From contig NZ_JAENHK010000001.1 in the NCBI RefSeq assembly GCF_016595215.1, forward strand, positions 186,001-250,000: 64,000 nucleotides of DNA. The letters are read 5' to 3'. The notes under the pieces were generated by a model. It saw only the letters and a list, made by a program, of their open reading frames with translations, searched no databases and was not told the origin of the DNA. Origin of the DNA: Chryseobacterium paridis (GTDB lineage: Bacteria; Bacteroidota; Bacteroidia; Flavobacteriales; Weeksellaceae). The position numbers and the translations under genes were made by a program. Below, piece after piece: positions 47,940-56,153 of the stretch. Position 1 is the first letter of the stretch; the number at the start of each line of letters is the position of its first letter.

Positions 47940-48176
47940 ATGAAAAAAATGAATGTATCAAAACTTTCAAGAACAAAATTGAAAGATGTATTTGGAGGAA
48001 CATTGTATCCGGCCCAGTGTCCAGGAGGATGTCCTGGTGAGGCCTTGATCAGATGTCCTGACGGTTCTACCACGATGACTAATTTTATATGTATGGGTGG
48101 AAGATGTGAACCGGCCGCAATGTGTAAGCCAATAGTTCTTGAGCCGTTCCCGGATCCGGTTATTCTTACTCCATAA
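47940..48176 (+). CDS. Small Cys-rich peptide with double-glycine leader (RiPP or bacteriocin-like precursor)
   Basis: 78 residues. The first 20 (MKKMNVSKLSRTKLKDVFGG) have the shape of Bacteroidota GG-leader peptides: basic start, KLSR-x2-LK, and Gly-Gly at 19-20, where a C39-type peptidase/ABC exporter would cut. The 58-residue core has six Cys (27, 31, 39, 51, 56, 62), many Pro and Gly, and ends PFPDPVILTP. No maturation enzyme, exporter or immunity gene is nearby, so processing would be in trans. It has its own terminator and lies alone between the DUF6624-like gene and the efflux operon. It might be a bacteriocin, signal or metal-binding peptide; this cannot be decided from sequence. Confidence 0.75.
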   Translation: MKKMNVSKLSRTKLKDVFGGTLYPAQCPGGCPGEALIRCPDGSTTMTNFICMGGRCEPAAMCKPIVLEPFPDPVILTP

Positions 48177-48196
48177 TCTGACCAACGACAATATAT

Positions 48197-48224
48197 AAAG
48201 TGAGCTTTCCGGCTCACTTTTTTT
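48197..48224 (+). terminator. Terminator of the GG-leader peptide gene
   Basis: AAAGTGAGC (48197-48205) pairs with GCTCACTTT (48212-48220) around a 6-base loop, followed by T to 48224. Confidence 0.9.
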
Positions 48225-48233
48225 ATCTATAAA

Positions 48234-48266
48234 TCAAAAAAATGCCGGAATCCTCACATTCCGGCA
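48234..48266 (-). terminator. Terminator of the metal efflux operon
   Basis: TGCCGGAAT (48243-48251) pairs with ATTCCGGCA (48258-48266); on the minus strand it is followed by a T7 run. Thirty bases past the RND gene stop. Confidence 0.9.
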
Positions 48267-48295
48267 AACAAAACAAACATATAAAATTGAAAGAA

Positions 48296-51200
48296 TTATG
48301 ATGTTGCTTTATATTTTTTCTGATAAGCGTAGTAGAAGATAATGGGTAATACTGTAAAAGATAATATCATACAAATAATCAATCCACCTACGATCATAAT
48401 GGCTAAAGGTTTTTGAATTTCAGAACCCATTCCATTGGATATTGCTGCAGGAAAAAGCCCCATTGATCCCATTAAAGCGATCATTACTACCGGACGAATT
48501 CTGCTTTTAACTCCTTGTGCAATTGCTTCTTTAAGAGACATCTTATTCTGGAGGTTTTCTTTCATGACTCCGATGAGCACAATCCCATCAATGGTTGCCA
48601 CACCAAAAAGGATAATAAATCCAATTCCCGCGGAGATTCCAAAAATAGTTCCCGTGAACCACAGCGACAGAAACCCACCAATAAAAGCAAATGCTAATGT
48701 TACCGAAGAGATGAGTGTGTCTTTTATATTTCCAAAATTAAAATACAATAACATCAGGATAAGTACCAACGAGATCGGAACCACCATTGCCAATTGCTTA
48801 GCCGCCCTTTCTTTACTTTCAAATTCTCCCGCCCAGGTCATTTTATGATTTTTAGGAATGTTTACTTCTTTTTCAACCTTGGCTTTGGCATCTTTAATGG
48901 TACTTCCCAGATCCCTTCCTTCTATATTAAATCCAACACCAATATATCGGCTATTTCCTTCCCGGTAAATAAATGAGGGGCCTGTATGATAATCAATTGT
49001 TGCAATTTCCTTCAATGGTACTTTCTTATTATCCTGGGTCGGAATCAGGATATTTCCGATCTTTTCCGGATTATCACGATATTGTTTTTCAAATCTTAGC
49101 ATTACATCAAACATCCTTTCTTCCTCGTAGAATTTTGTTGCAGCCTGTCCTCCAATCGTCATTTCAATAACCGCTTGTGCATCGGCAGTAGAAACACCGT
49201 ATTTTGCCATTTTTGAATCATGCAATTGAATTCTTAACTCTGGTAAACCGATATTTTTAAAAACATTCACATCAGAAATTCCTGGAACCGTTCTTATAGA
49301 TTTAGCCACCTGATTGGCATAATTTTCAAGCTGAAAAAGATCATTTCCAAAAATCTTAATCACTAAGGGTGCTTTCACCCCTGCTACATATTCTTCCACA
49401 TTATCCTGAATAGGCTGGCTGAAACCAAAATTAATACCTGGATATTTCTCCAAAGAAACTCTCATTTCCTCCAAAAGTTCTTCTTTTGAAATCTTCTTTT
49501 TCCACTCGCTTTCAGGTTTCAGCTGAATATTAAATTCAATATTGAAAAATCCTGTAGGATCTGTTCCATCATTCGGGCGACCTGTTTGTGTCATTACGAA
49601 AGCTACTTCATCATATTTAGCTAAAATATTTTTCATTTCTTTTGTCAGCCTTACCGATTCATCCAGATTGACACTGTTTGGAAGGGTTGCCCGAACATAG
49701 ATAGCACCTTCATTTAATTTAGGTAAAAACTCGGATCCATAGTTTGAAAACCTCCATCCGCAAATTACTAACAACACACCGAAACCAATGATAAACCCTT
49801 TTTTGTATCGTGCACTTATTTCGTACAGCTTATAAATATTAACTCTGAAGAATCTGGAAATAAAATTCTCTTTCTCTTCTATATTTTTTGTCAGCAAAAG
49901 TTTACACATTGCCGGCACATAAGTTAAACTCAATATCAAAGAACCCAGTAAAGCATAACCTAGTGTAAATGCCAGTGGGGAGAACATTTTCCCTTCTACT
50001 TTCTGGAAAGAGAAAATAGGCATCAACGCAACGATAAGAATCAACAAGGCAAAGAAAATATAGCTGGCTACGCTACCTGCACTTTTCTTAATGATCCCCA
50101 GTTTAGACATTTTATTAAATCGCCTCAGTCCTACTTTGTTTGCTTTTTGCTCGAGGGCTACAAAAACATGTTCCACGATCACAAGGGTTCCTTCGAGGAG
50201 CAATCCAAAATCAAGAGCCCCCATCGAAATAAGGTTGGCTGGTAATCCCTGAATCCTAAGCATAATAATCGCAAATAAAAATGCTAAAGGAATCACTGAG
50301 GCTACAATAAAGGTGGTTCTCCAGTTGTACAAAAAGATAAATACAATGATGGAGACTAATACAACTCCTTCAACTAAGTTTTTAGATACAGTATGAACGG
50401 TTGTATTTACAAGTTCTGTACGATCAATGATGGGAACAATTTTAACATCCCCAGGCAATTCTCCTCCATTAAGTTCTGCAATCCTTTCTTTTAATCTTCC
50501 AATTACCTCACTTGGATTTTGCCCACGAAGCATTATGACAATTCCTTCTACAACATCATCTTCTTTATTATAACCTACTTGTCCCAATCGAGGTTTCGCA
50601 GAAACTTTTACTTCAGCAACATGCTTTACTAAAATAGGGGTAGAACCTTTGACCTCGATCTTGATGTTTTCAATATCTTCTTTGCTTTCCAAAAGTCCAA
50701 TTCCCCGGACCACATATGCCTGATCTCCTTTTGAGACGACATCACCGCCGACATTGATATTGCTTTTGGAAACGGCCTCATATACATCTAAAGGAGACAG
50801 ATCATAATTCTGTAATTCTGTAGGATTAATTTTGATTTCATAAGTCTTTTCTTCTCCTCCAAAACTTACTACGTCAGCAACTCCGGGAACGGCAAGAAGT
50901 TCTCTTTCGATTACCCAATCCTGAATAGAAGTAATCTCTTTGATGGGTAATTTACTTTTTATAATATACCGATAAATTTCACCCGTTGCACCAGAAGGAG
51001 GTTCGATACTGTAATCTGCTCCATCAGGAAGTTTAACATTTCCTAATCTGTTGGAAGCATATTGCTGTGCATAAAAATCATCTACATGATCATCAAAAAT
51101 AACGGTAACTACAGATAACCCAAACAAGGAAATGGACCGAACCGAGGTTTTATTCGGGATGGTATTCATTTCTTTGGAAATCGGTAAGGTTACAAACTTT

Positions 51201-51394
51201 TCTATTTCTTCGGCGCTTCGGCCTGGCCATTGAGTAATCACTCTAACTCTGGTATTGGTAACATCCGGAAAGGCTTCAATAGGCGTGCGCATGTAAGAAT
51301 AAATTCCTCCGGCAAGTAAAAGGAAAGTTCCCAAAAGCACGATCAGGGAGTTTTTTAACGAGAAAGAAACAATATTCTGTACAAATTTTCGCAT
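48296..51394 (-). CDS. Heavy-metal RND efflux pump, inner-membrane subunit (CzcA/CusA family)
   Basis: Proton-driven export of metal ions across both membranes together with the MFP and TolC subunits. 1032 residues with the RND layout: TM1 near 15-35, a large periplasmic loop, TM2-6 at about 340-500, a second loop and TM7-12 from about 870. The TM4 signature is GALDFGLLLEGTLVIVEH: Asp395 and Glu408 are kept, but the second Asp of the divalent-metal signature DFGxxxDG is Glu401. The pattern is closer to Zn/Co/Ni/Cd pumps than to Cu/Ag pumps, so the metal is left open. Its ATG overlaps the MFP stop (TAATG). Confidence 0.93.
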   Translation of the reverse strand: MRKFVQNIVSFSLKNSLIVLLGTFLLLAGGIYSYMRTPIEAFPDVTNTRVRVITQWPGRSAEEIEKFVTLPISKEMNTIPNKTSVRSISLFGLSVVTVIFDDHVDDFYAQQYASNRLGNVKLPDGADYSIEPPSGATGEIYRYIIKSKLPIKEITSIQDWVIERELLAVPGVADVVSFGGEEKTYEIKINPTELQNYDLSPLDVYEAVSKSNINVGGDVVSKGDQAYVVRGIGLLESKEDIENIKIEVKGSTPILVKHVAEVKVSAKPRLGQVGYNKEDDVVEGIVIMLRGQNPSEVIGRLKERIAELNGGELPGDVKIVPIIDRTELVNTTVHTVSKNLVEGVVLVSIIVFIFLYNWRTTFIVASVIPLAFLFAIIMLRIQGLPANLISMGALDFGLLLEGTLVIVEHVFVALEQKANKVGLRRFNKMSKLGIIKKSAGSVASYIFFALLILIVALMPIFSFQKVEGKMFSPLAFTLGYALLGSLILSLTYVPAMCKLLLTKNIEEKENFISRFFRVNIYKLYEISARYKKGFIIGFGVLLVICGWRFSNYGSEFLPKLNEGAIYVRATLPNSVNLDESVRLTKEMKNILAKYDEVAFVMTQTGRPNDGTDPTGFFNIEFNIQLKPESEWKKKISKEELLEEMRVSLEKYPGINFGFSQPIQDNVEEYVAGVKAPLVIKIFGNDLFQLENYANQVAKSIRTVPGISDVNVFKNIGLPELRIQLHDSKMAKYGVSTADAQAVIEMTIGGQAATKFYEEERMFDVMLRFEKQYRDNPEKIGNILIPTQDNKKVPLKEIATIDYHTGPSFIYREGNSRYIGVGFNIEGRDLGSTIKDAKAKVEKEVNIPKNHKMTWAGEFESKERAAKQLAMVVPISLVLILMLLYFNFGNIKDTLISSVTLAFAFIGGFLSLWFTGTIFGISAGIGFIILFGVATIDGIVLIGVMKENLQNKMSLKEAIAQGVKSRIRPVVMIALMGSMGLFPAAISNGMGSEIQKPLAIMIVGGLIICMILSFTVLPIIFYYAYQKKYKATS

Positions 51395-52512
51395 TACTTA
51401 GTAGAATTATTGGATTGATTTTTCATGTTTTCGTAGATGAGTAATCCATTGGAAGCGACTACACTTTCCCCTTGTTTCAAATCTCCTTCTACATAGATAT
51501 ACTGACTGTTGGAAGCAATTTCTGTAACTGCTCTTATCTCCATATCACAATCTTTTTTATACACGACTACATAACTTTGATTATTATCAAAAATCAGAGC
51601 TTTAGCTGGAATGGCCAATCCGGTCTTATTTTGCGCATTGATTGGTAAAACGATATCCGCAGACATTCCGGGTCTTAATTTCATGTTATGATTGTCCATG
51701 ATGATTTTAGCTTTCAATACTCTTTCGTTTTCATTAAAAATCTGAGAGATAACATTTACTTTACCGGCAAAACTATCATCAGGATACGCCAGTGTCTTTA
51801 CAACTACAGGTTGATTAACATAAACATGCCTCATATTAGTTGCATAGACATTAGCCATTACCCAGACTTTATCAAGATTGGAAATTGTGAATAACTGCTC
51901 TCCTCCAGCCGTAACAGGCATTCCTGTTGAAATATTTTTAGCGATCACATAACCTTCTGCAGGAGCTTTGACCTGTATATTACTACTGCCAGCAGAATAG
52001 AGTTGCATATTCTTTCTTGTTTTAGAAATATTAGACTGTATGATCTGAACTTCAGATCTGGCTTCCTGCAAGTCTTTTTGTGATGCAATATCATCTTTAT
52101 ACATGGCCTCTACGGAGGATAGTTTTCTTTTGGCTACAGCCAATTGTGCCTGCAAGGTTTGGGTATCGTCCTGCATCTCATTTAATGAGACACTTTTTAT
52201 CGTTGCTAACACTTGCCCTTTCTTTACATAATCTCCTAAAGAAAAGTAGGTTTCTGTAACTACCCCGTCCACAAGACTTACAAAAGGGACTGTTTTATCA
52301 GAATTACTTTCCACTTCTCCTGTAAGGGTAATGCTCTCTTCTACAGAGCGCATTTCTACTTTAGCAAGCTTAAGATCTTTTTTTAATTCTTTACTGATAC
52401 AATAATTTTGAGGCTCAGCATCCTTGGTGTTTTTGTTCTCAGTACAAGATGCCAACACAACAATTACTGAGAAATACATTGCTATTTTATATTTTGTAGT
52501 ATTCATTTTCAT
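51394..52512 (-). CDS. RND efflux membrane-fusion (adaptor) lipoprotein
   Basis: Periplasmic adaptor joining pump and outer-membrane channel. 372 residues: lipoprotein signal with lipobox LASC (Cys23), a barrel-sandwich (lipoyl-like) half GEVESNSDKTVPFVSLVDG, a helical hairpin at about 115-175 (Glu/Gln/Lys-rich), the second half VKAPAEGYVIAKNISTG, then beta-barrel and membrane-proximal domains (MKLRPGMSADIVLPI). It has no His-rich or Met-rich metal-binding tail. 2 bases after the TolC-like gene and overlapping the RND start. Confidence 0.93.
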   Translation of the reverse strand: MKMNTTKYKIAMYFSVIVVLASCTENKNTKDAEPQNYCISKELKKDLKLAKVEMRSVEESITLTGEVESNSDKTVPFVSLVDGVVTETYFSLGDYVKKGQVLATIKSVSLNEMQDDTQTLQAQLAVAKRKLSSVEAMYKDDIASQKDLQEARSEVQIIQSNISKTRKNMQLYSAGSSNIQVKAPAEGYVIAKNISTGMPVTAGGEQLFTISNLDKVWVMANVYATNMRHVYVNQPVVVKTLAYPDDSFAGKVNVISQIFNENERVLKAKIIMDNHNMKLRPGMSADIVLPINAQNKTGLAIPAKALIFDNNQSYVVVYKKDCDMEIRAVTEIASNSQYIYVEGDLKQGESVVASNGLLIYENMKNQSNNSTK

Positions 52513-52514
52513 AA

Positions 52515-53789
52515 TTACAGATCTTGCCCCACAACATATTGCAGGTTTTCATAATATTGATTAAGTTCCTTTTTGGTATCAAGTATGATCATTTTGTTTC
52601 CTATATAAGTATCAAGGAAATCCATATATTCCAGCATGCTGATGTTTCTGAGTCTGAAATTCTTTTCATGACTTGTCAATAAACCATCTAAAGTCGTTTC
52701 ATAAGAATCATCCAGTTCCTGAGAGATTTTCTGAGTCCGGGTGTAATTCTGAAATACGGAAGTAATTTCGTTTTCAGATTTGAGAATGCTTTTTCGGGTC
52801 TCAAAATTGGATTTTGTAATTTCCAGTTTGGCTTCCTGAATATTCCCTTTATTTCGGTCGAAAATCGGAAGATCAAATGAAATACCCAATCCAACAAAAT
52901 CCTTCATGATATTCCCCCCTCGATCATACCCTACAGAAAATGCAATATCAGGCGTCTTTAATGCATTCTGTAATTCCAGGTTTTTCTGAGCATGTTTCTC
53001 TTTATTTTTTGTGATTAAAATATCCGGTCGGTTTTCCTTTGCAATGTCCAGCCACTTTGGTAATTCCAATTCTGAAAGTTCTTTTTCAGGCATTGATAAA
53101 TGATCTGTAATGACGAGATAAGACTTGGAAGGAAGAATAAGCAATGCTTTTAATTCAACCTGTTGTTCTGTAATTTCCTGCTGTAATGAAATTAGCTTCT
53201 TCTTGAATTCAATTTCCTGTGCTTTCAACCGGACGTATTCAGATTTACTGATGTTCCCCAGGTTCAATTGATTTTGATAAGACTTTGTCAGTTTCTCAAT
53301 GGAAGAGATCTGCCCTTTATACAATTTTTGCTGTTCCTGATTGTATATAATGTCTGTCAGGGTATTTCGTAATAATTTTTTGAGTTCACGCAGTACTTCC
53401 TGCAATTCGAACTTTTCACCATCAACTTCAATTTTCTGAAGTTCAATATTCTTTCTTCTCTTCCCTGCCGTCTGGATCACCTGTTCTATCTCAGCAGAGA
53501 ACTGAGTGTTTTTCCCCCAATTGCCAATTAACGCTGGTTGCTGCTCAATATCATAAGTCCGCCAAAGATTGATTTCATTGACGGTCAATTTAGGATTAGG
53601 CCAAAATTTGGATTGAACAACACGGGCTTCCGCCTGGGAAATCTCTAATTTCTGGGCAATAAGGTCAAGGTTATTGGCAAGAAATATCGTTTCTGCCTCT
53701 TTCCTTCCAATTTGTATAGTATCTACAATTTGTGCTGAAAAGAACCCAAAAAGGTGAATGTAAAATAATGTAAAAATAAATTTCTTCAA
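52515..53789 (-). CDS. Outer-membrane efflux channel, TolC/CzcC-like
   Basis: Trimeric channel of the efflux system. 424 residues: signal peptide ending FFSAQ, then two outer-membrane-efflux-protein repeats; WPNPKLTVNEINLWRTYD in the first and the long helical segments rich in Glu/Lys/Gln (for example LRELKKLLRNTLTDIIYNQE) are typical. First gene of tolC-MFP-RND; a promoter with candidate regulator-binding repeats sits in front. Confidence 0.92.
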   Translation of the reverse strand: MKKFIFTLFYIHLFGFFSAQIVDTIQIGRKEAETIFLANNLDLIAQKLEISQAEARVVQSKFWPNPKLTVNEINLWRTYDIEQQPALIGNWGKNTQFSAEIEQVIQTAGKRRKNIELQKIEVDGEKFELQEVLRELKKLLRNTLTDIIYNQEQQKLYKGQISSIEKLTKSYQNQLNLGNISKSEYVRLKAQEIEFKKKLISLQQEITEQQVELKALLILPSKSYLVITDHLSMPEKELSELELPKWLDIAKENRPDILITKNKEKHAQKNLELQNALKTPDIAFSVGYDRGGNIMKDFVGLGISFDLPIFDRNKGNIQEAKLEITKSNFETRKSILKSENEITSVFQNYTRTQKISQELDDSYETTLDGLLTSHEKNFRLRNISMLEYMDFLDTYIGNKMIILDTKKELNQYYENLQYVVGQDL

Positions 53790-53807
53790 GGTCTCTTGTT
53801 TAAGACC
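53790..53807 (-). promoter_or_regulatory. Dyad immediately before the TolC-like ATG
   Basis: GGTCT and AGACC (53790-53794, 53803-53807) form a 5-bp stem with an 8-base loop, directly abutting the start codon and roughly coincident with the transcription start expected from the -7 box. It could be an operator dyad or an mRNA hairpin. Confidence 0.35.
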
Positions 53808-53808
53808 A

Positions 53809-53837
53809 CAAAGCTATTTTGTAAACATTAAAGCCAA
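53809..53837 (-). promoter_or_regulatory. Promoter of the metal efflux operon
   Basis: Minus strand: TTG (53835-53837), 18-base spacer, TAGCTTTG (53809-53816). It lies between the kinase gene and the TolC-like gene, so the efflux genes can be induced separately from the regulators. Confidence 0.7.
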
Positions 53838-53854
53838 TTTCAAATCAAATTAAG

Positions 53855-53886
53855 ATTCGGTTAGCCCAACATTAGAATTCGATTAG
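53855..53886 (-). promoter_or_regulatory. Candidate response-regulator binding site: CTAAY repeats every 11 bp
   Basis: On the minus strand CTAATCGAAT (53877-53886) and CTAACCGAAT (53855-53864) are direct repeats 22 bases apart, and a third CTAAT lies midway, 11 bases from each. The array is 17 bases upstream of the -33 element, an activating position. OmpR/PhoB-type regulators bind direct repeats with this spacing. Confidence 0.55.
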
Positions 53887-53891
53887 AGTAT

Positions 53892-55253
53892 TTATTTAAT
53901 GGCAGGAAAAGTAAGGATGACTTGCGTTCCGGCATCTATTAAAGATTCAATTTTCATTTGAATATGATGATGATCAAATATACTTTTAGACAAAGAAAGC
54001 CCGATTCCGCTCCCTTTTACCTGATCTACATTTTTACCCCGGTAGAAAGTCTCTGTAATCTTTTCAAGATCATCAGAGGAAATTCCCCTACCCTGATCTT
54101 TAATTTCAATCACCAGATGTTTATCTTTTTCTAAAAGAACAATTTCTATTGGATGGTTATGAGAATATTTAATTGCATTTTCTACAATATTATATAAGGC
54201 TAAATAAAGCAAGGTCTCATTTCCTGGGAATTCCAATAATTCGGATGTACTGACCTGCAGATTTATTTTAATTGAAGAATTATTATCCTGGGCTTTAGGA
54301 TTAAGCTTTTCGTAGATCTTCCAGATAAGCTCATCAATTCTTACTTGTTGGTGTGACTTTTCAAGTTTGGCCAGACCGGACATTAACAAAAGATTGTTGA
54401 GAATGCTTTCAATTTCATATACATTCTCTAGTGATTCATTGACCACCTTCCGGTATTCCTCCGGCGAACGGTCTTTTTGAGCAAAAACCTCCAAATTACC
54501 CGAAATGGCTGCCAGTGGTGTTTTGAATTCATGAGAGACATAATTGATAAAATTCTGTTGCAATAAAATACTTTCGGAGATTCTTCCAAATAATTTATTG
54601 TAAGACTTAATAAGGTCTTCAATCTCATCATGTGTATTGGTAGAGGTTATAGCATTGGAAATGGTAGTATAATCTACGTCATTAATTCTCTTTACAACAT
54701 TCGAAAGAGGCTTATAAACTATTTTAGAAAGATATCTGCTCAGAAAATAAATAACCAGCAGTCCCAAAATCAAGACGGCAAGCATAATAATAGAAAGCCT
54801 TACCATTTGTGACTTAAAGGAATCATTGGGAGACTTGACAAAAACTACAAAATCCCCCTGATTGTCAGGATAAAAAATACCATAATAGAAATTATTATCT
54901 GACATAAACTGAACCACTTTATTGTTCCTGGCAGTTTTCAGATGCATCGCCTTAATATTCGCATCATTAAGGTTTTGACCAAAAGTAACTTCATTATATT
55001 TATTATAAACTGCTACTTTTTTATTTTCAATTAAATGATTGTATTCTGTTTTGATCTGAGCATGCCTGCTTTTTGGAAGTTCATCTTGTTCCAAATAATA
55101 AATGGCTGAAATAAGGGCTGTATTTCTGAGTCTCTCAAAATAAGAGATCTTTGTACTGTCATAATAGACAAAAAACACCACTGCAAAAGTAATGATGGTA
55201 ACAATGCCAAAGGAAAGGCTGGAAATGATGGTAAATCTGTTCCGTAAAGTCAT
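53892..55253 (-). CDS. Sensor histidine kinase of the efflux system
   Basis: 453 residues: TM1 at about 9-31, a periplasmic sensor loop (32-148), TM2 at about 150-172, HAMP linker, HisKA with FINYVSHEFKTPLAAISG (His241 phosphorylated) and HATPase with NIVENAIKYSHNHP (N box), DQGRGIS (G1) and VKGSGIGLSLSKSIF (G2). The layout equals CusS/CzcS-type kinases. The periplasmic loop lacks an obvious cluster of Cys, His or Met, so the ligand metal is not evident. One base after the response regulator. Confidence 0.93.
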   Translation of the reverse strand: MTLRNRFTIISSLSFGIVTIITFAVVFFVYYDSTKISYFERLRNTALISAIYYLEQDELPKSRHAQIKTEYNHLIENKKVAVYNKYNEVTFGQNLNDANIKAMHLKTARNNKVVQFMSDNNFYYGIFYPDNQGDFVVFVKSPNDSFKSQMVRLSIIMLAVLILGLLVIYFLSRYLSKIVYKPLSNVVKRINDVDYTTISNAITSTNTHDEIEDLIKSYNKLFGRISESILLQQNFINYVSHEFKTPLAAISGNLEVFAQKDRSPEEYRKVVNESLENVYEIESILNNLLLMSGLAKLEKSHQQVRIDELIWKIYEKLNPKAQDNNSSIKINLQVSTSELLEFPGNETLLYLALYNIVENAIKYSHNHPIEIVLLEKDKHLVIEIKDQGRGISSDDLEKITETFYRGKNVDQVKGSGIGLSLSKSIFDHHHIQMKIESLIDAGTQVILTFPAIK

Positions 55254-55254
55254 T

Positions 55255-55929
55255 TTAATCTTTAATCAGATAACCGGTTCCCTTAATCGTATGAATAATC
55301 TTTTGCTCACTCTCGTCAATTTTATTTCGCACATAAGAAATATAAACATCTACTACGTTGGTGGTACTATCAAAATTAATTCCCCAAACATTATGCAGAA
55401 TCTGCGTCCTGCTTAGAACCCTATTTTTATTTTCCAATAAGAAAGTCAGGAGCTTATATTCTGTGGGAGAAAGTTCTATTTCTTTATTATTCTGAACCAC
55501 CTTATGAAGATCGGTATCTATGGTAAGATTTCCACAGCTTAAAAGTTGAGTTTCCTCCTGATAGCTCAGCTTATTTCTTCTGGTCAATGCTTTAATCCTT
55601 GAGATCAGCTCTTCAAAATGAAATGGTTTGGATAGATAATCATCAGCACCCAGATCCAGCATCTTTATTTTATCATCCGGACTATTTAATGCACTGAGAA
55701 CCAATATCGGTGTATAATTTTTTTTGAACCTGATAATCTGTGTCAGCTGCATTCCATCCAGACCTGGCAGCATAATATCCATTAAAATAATATCAAAATC
55801 GTAAGTATTAATAAGGTCACGGGCCTTTTCGCCAGAGTCTGCAAGAACCATTTGATAACCTGCTTCACCCAGACCTTTTACAAGAAATTTACTGATTCGC
55901 TCATCATCTTCTACTAGTAAAATATTCAT
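55255..55929 (-). CDS. Response regulator, OmpR/PhoB type, of the efflux system
   Basis: 224 residues: a receiver domain (EDD at 7-9, phosphorylated Asp51 in LMDIMLPG, Lys in DDYLSKPF) and a winged-helix DNA-binding domain (IELSPTEYKLLTFLLENKNR, VDVYISYVRNKID, GTGYLIKD). CusR/CzcR-like in layout. It is encoded one base before the kinase and upstream of the efflux genes, so it should activate them, probably through the CTAAY repeats at 53855-53886. Confidence 0.95.
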   Translation of the reverse strand: MNILLVEDDERISKFLVKGLGEAGYQMVLADSGEKARDLINTYDFDIILMDIMLPGLDGMQLTQIIRFKKNYTPILVLSALNSPDDKIKMLDLGADDYLSKPFHFEELISRIKALTRRNKLSYQEETQLLSCGNLTIDTDLHKVVQNNKEIELSPTEYKLLTFLLENKNRVLSRTQILHNVWGINFDSTTNVVDVYISYVRNKIDESEQKIIHTIKGTGYLIKD

Positions 55930-55987
55930 GTATTCTGAAATTTCCCATAAATATAAGTATTCTTGTTTAGAAAGGGAACTGGAGGGA

Positions 55988-56022
55988 AATTGAAAATTGA
56001 AAGTTGAAGATTGAAAGTTATA
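55988..56022. repeat. Five 7-bp tandem units (consensus AATTGAA)
   Basis: Heptads start at 55988, 55995, 56002, 56009 and 56016; the first two are identical and the last is degenerate. It lies in the divergent gap between the response regulator and rmuC. Confidence 0.7.
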
Positions 56023-56141
56023 AAATGATGGACAGCATTATTTATAATGAAGGGAAAATAATCGAATCTTGTGGAACAATTACAAATTATTTTTATTTAT
56101 ATCATAAAAGCATCCCTCTTCCAGCTTCCAGCCTTTTTTCA

Positions 56142-56149
56142 TAATTTTG
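56142..56149 (+). promoter_or_regulatory. -7-like box abutting the rmuC start
   Basis: TAATTTTG ends only 4 bases before the rmuC ATG, so the transcript would begin at or next to the start codon. No -33 TTG at the usual distance. Confidence 0.4.
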
Positions 56150-56153
56150 AAAA

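Noticed and set aside
47933..48217. Minus-strand open frames opposite the GG-leader peptide
   Set aside because: The plus frame has a family-like leader and its own terminator; the antisense frames run through that region without features.
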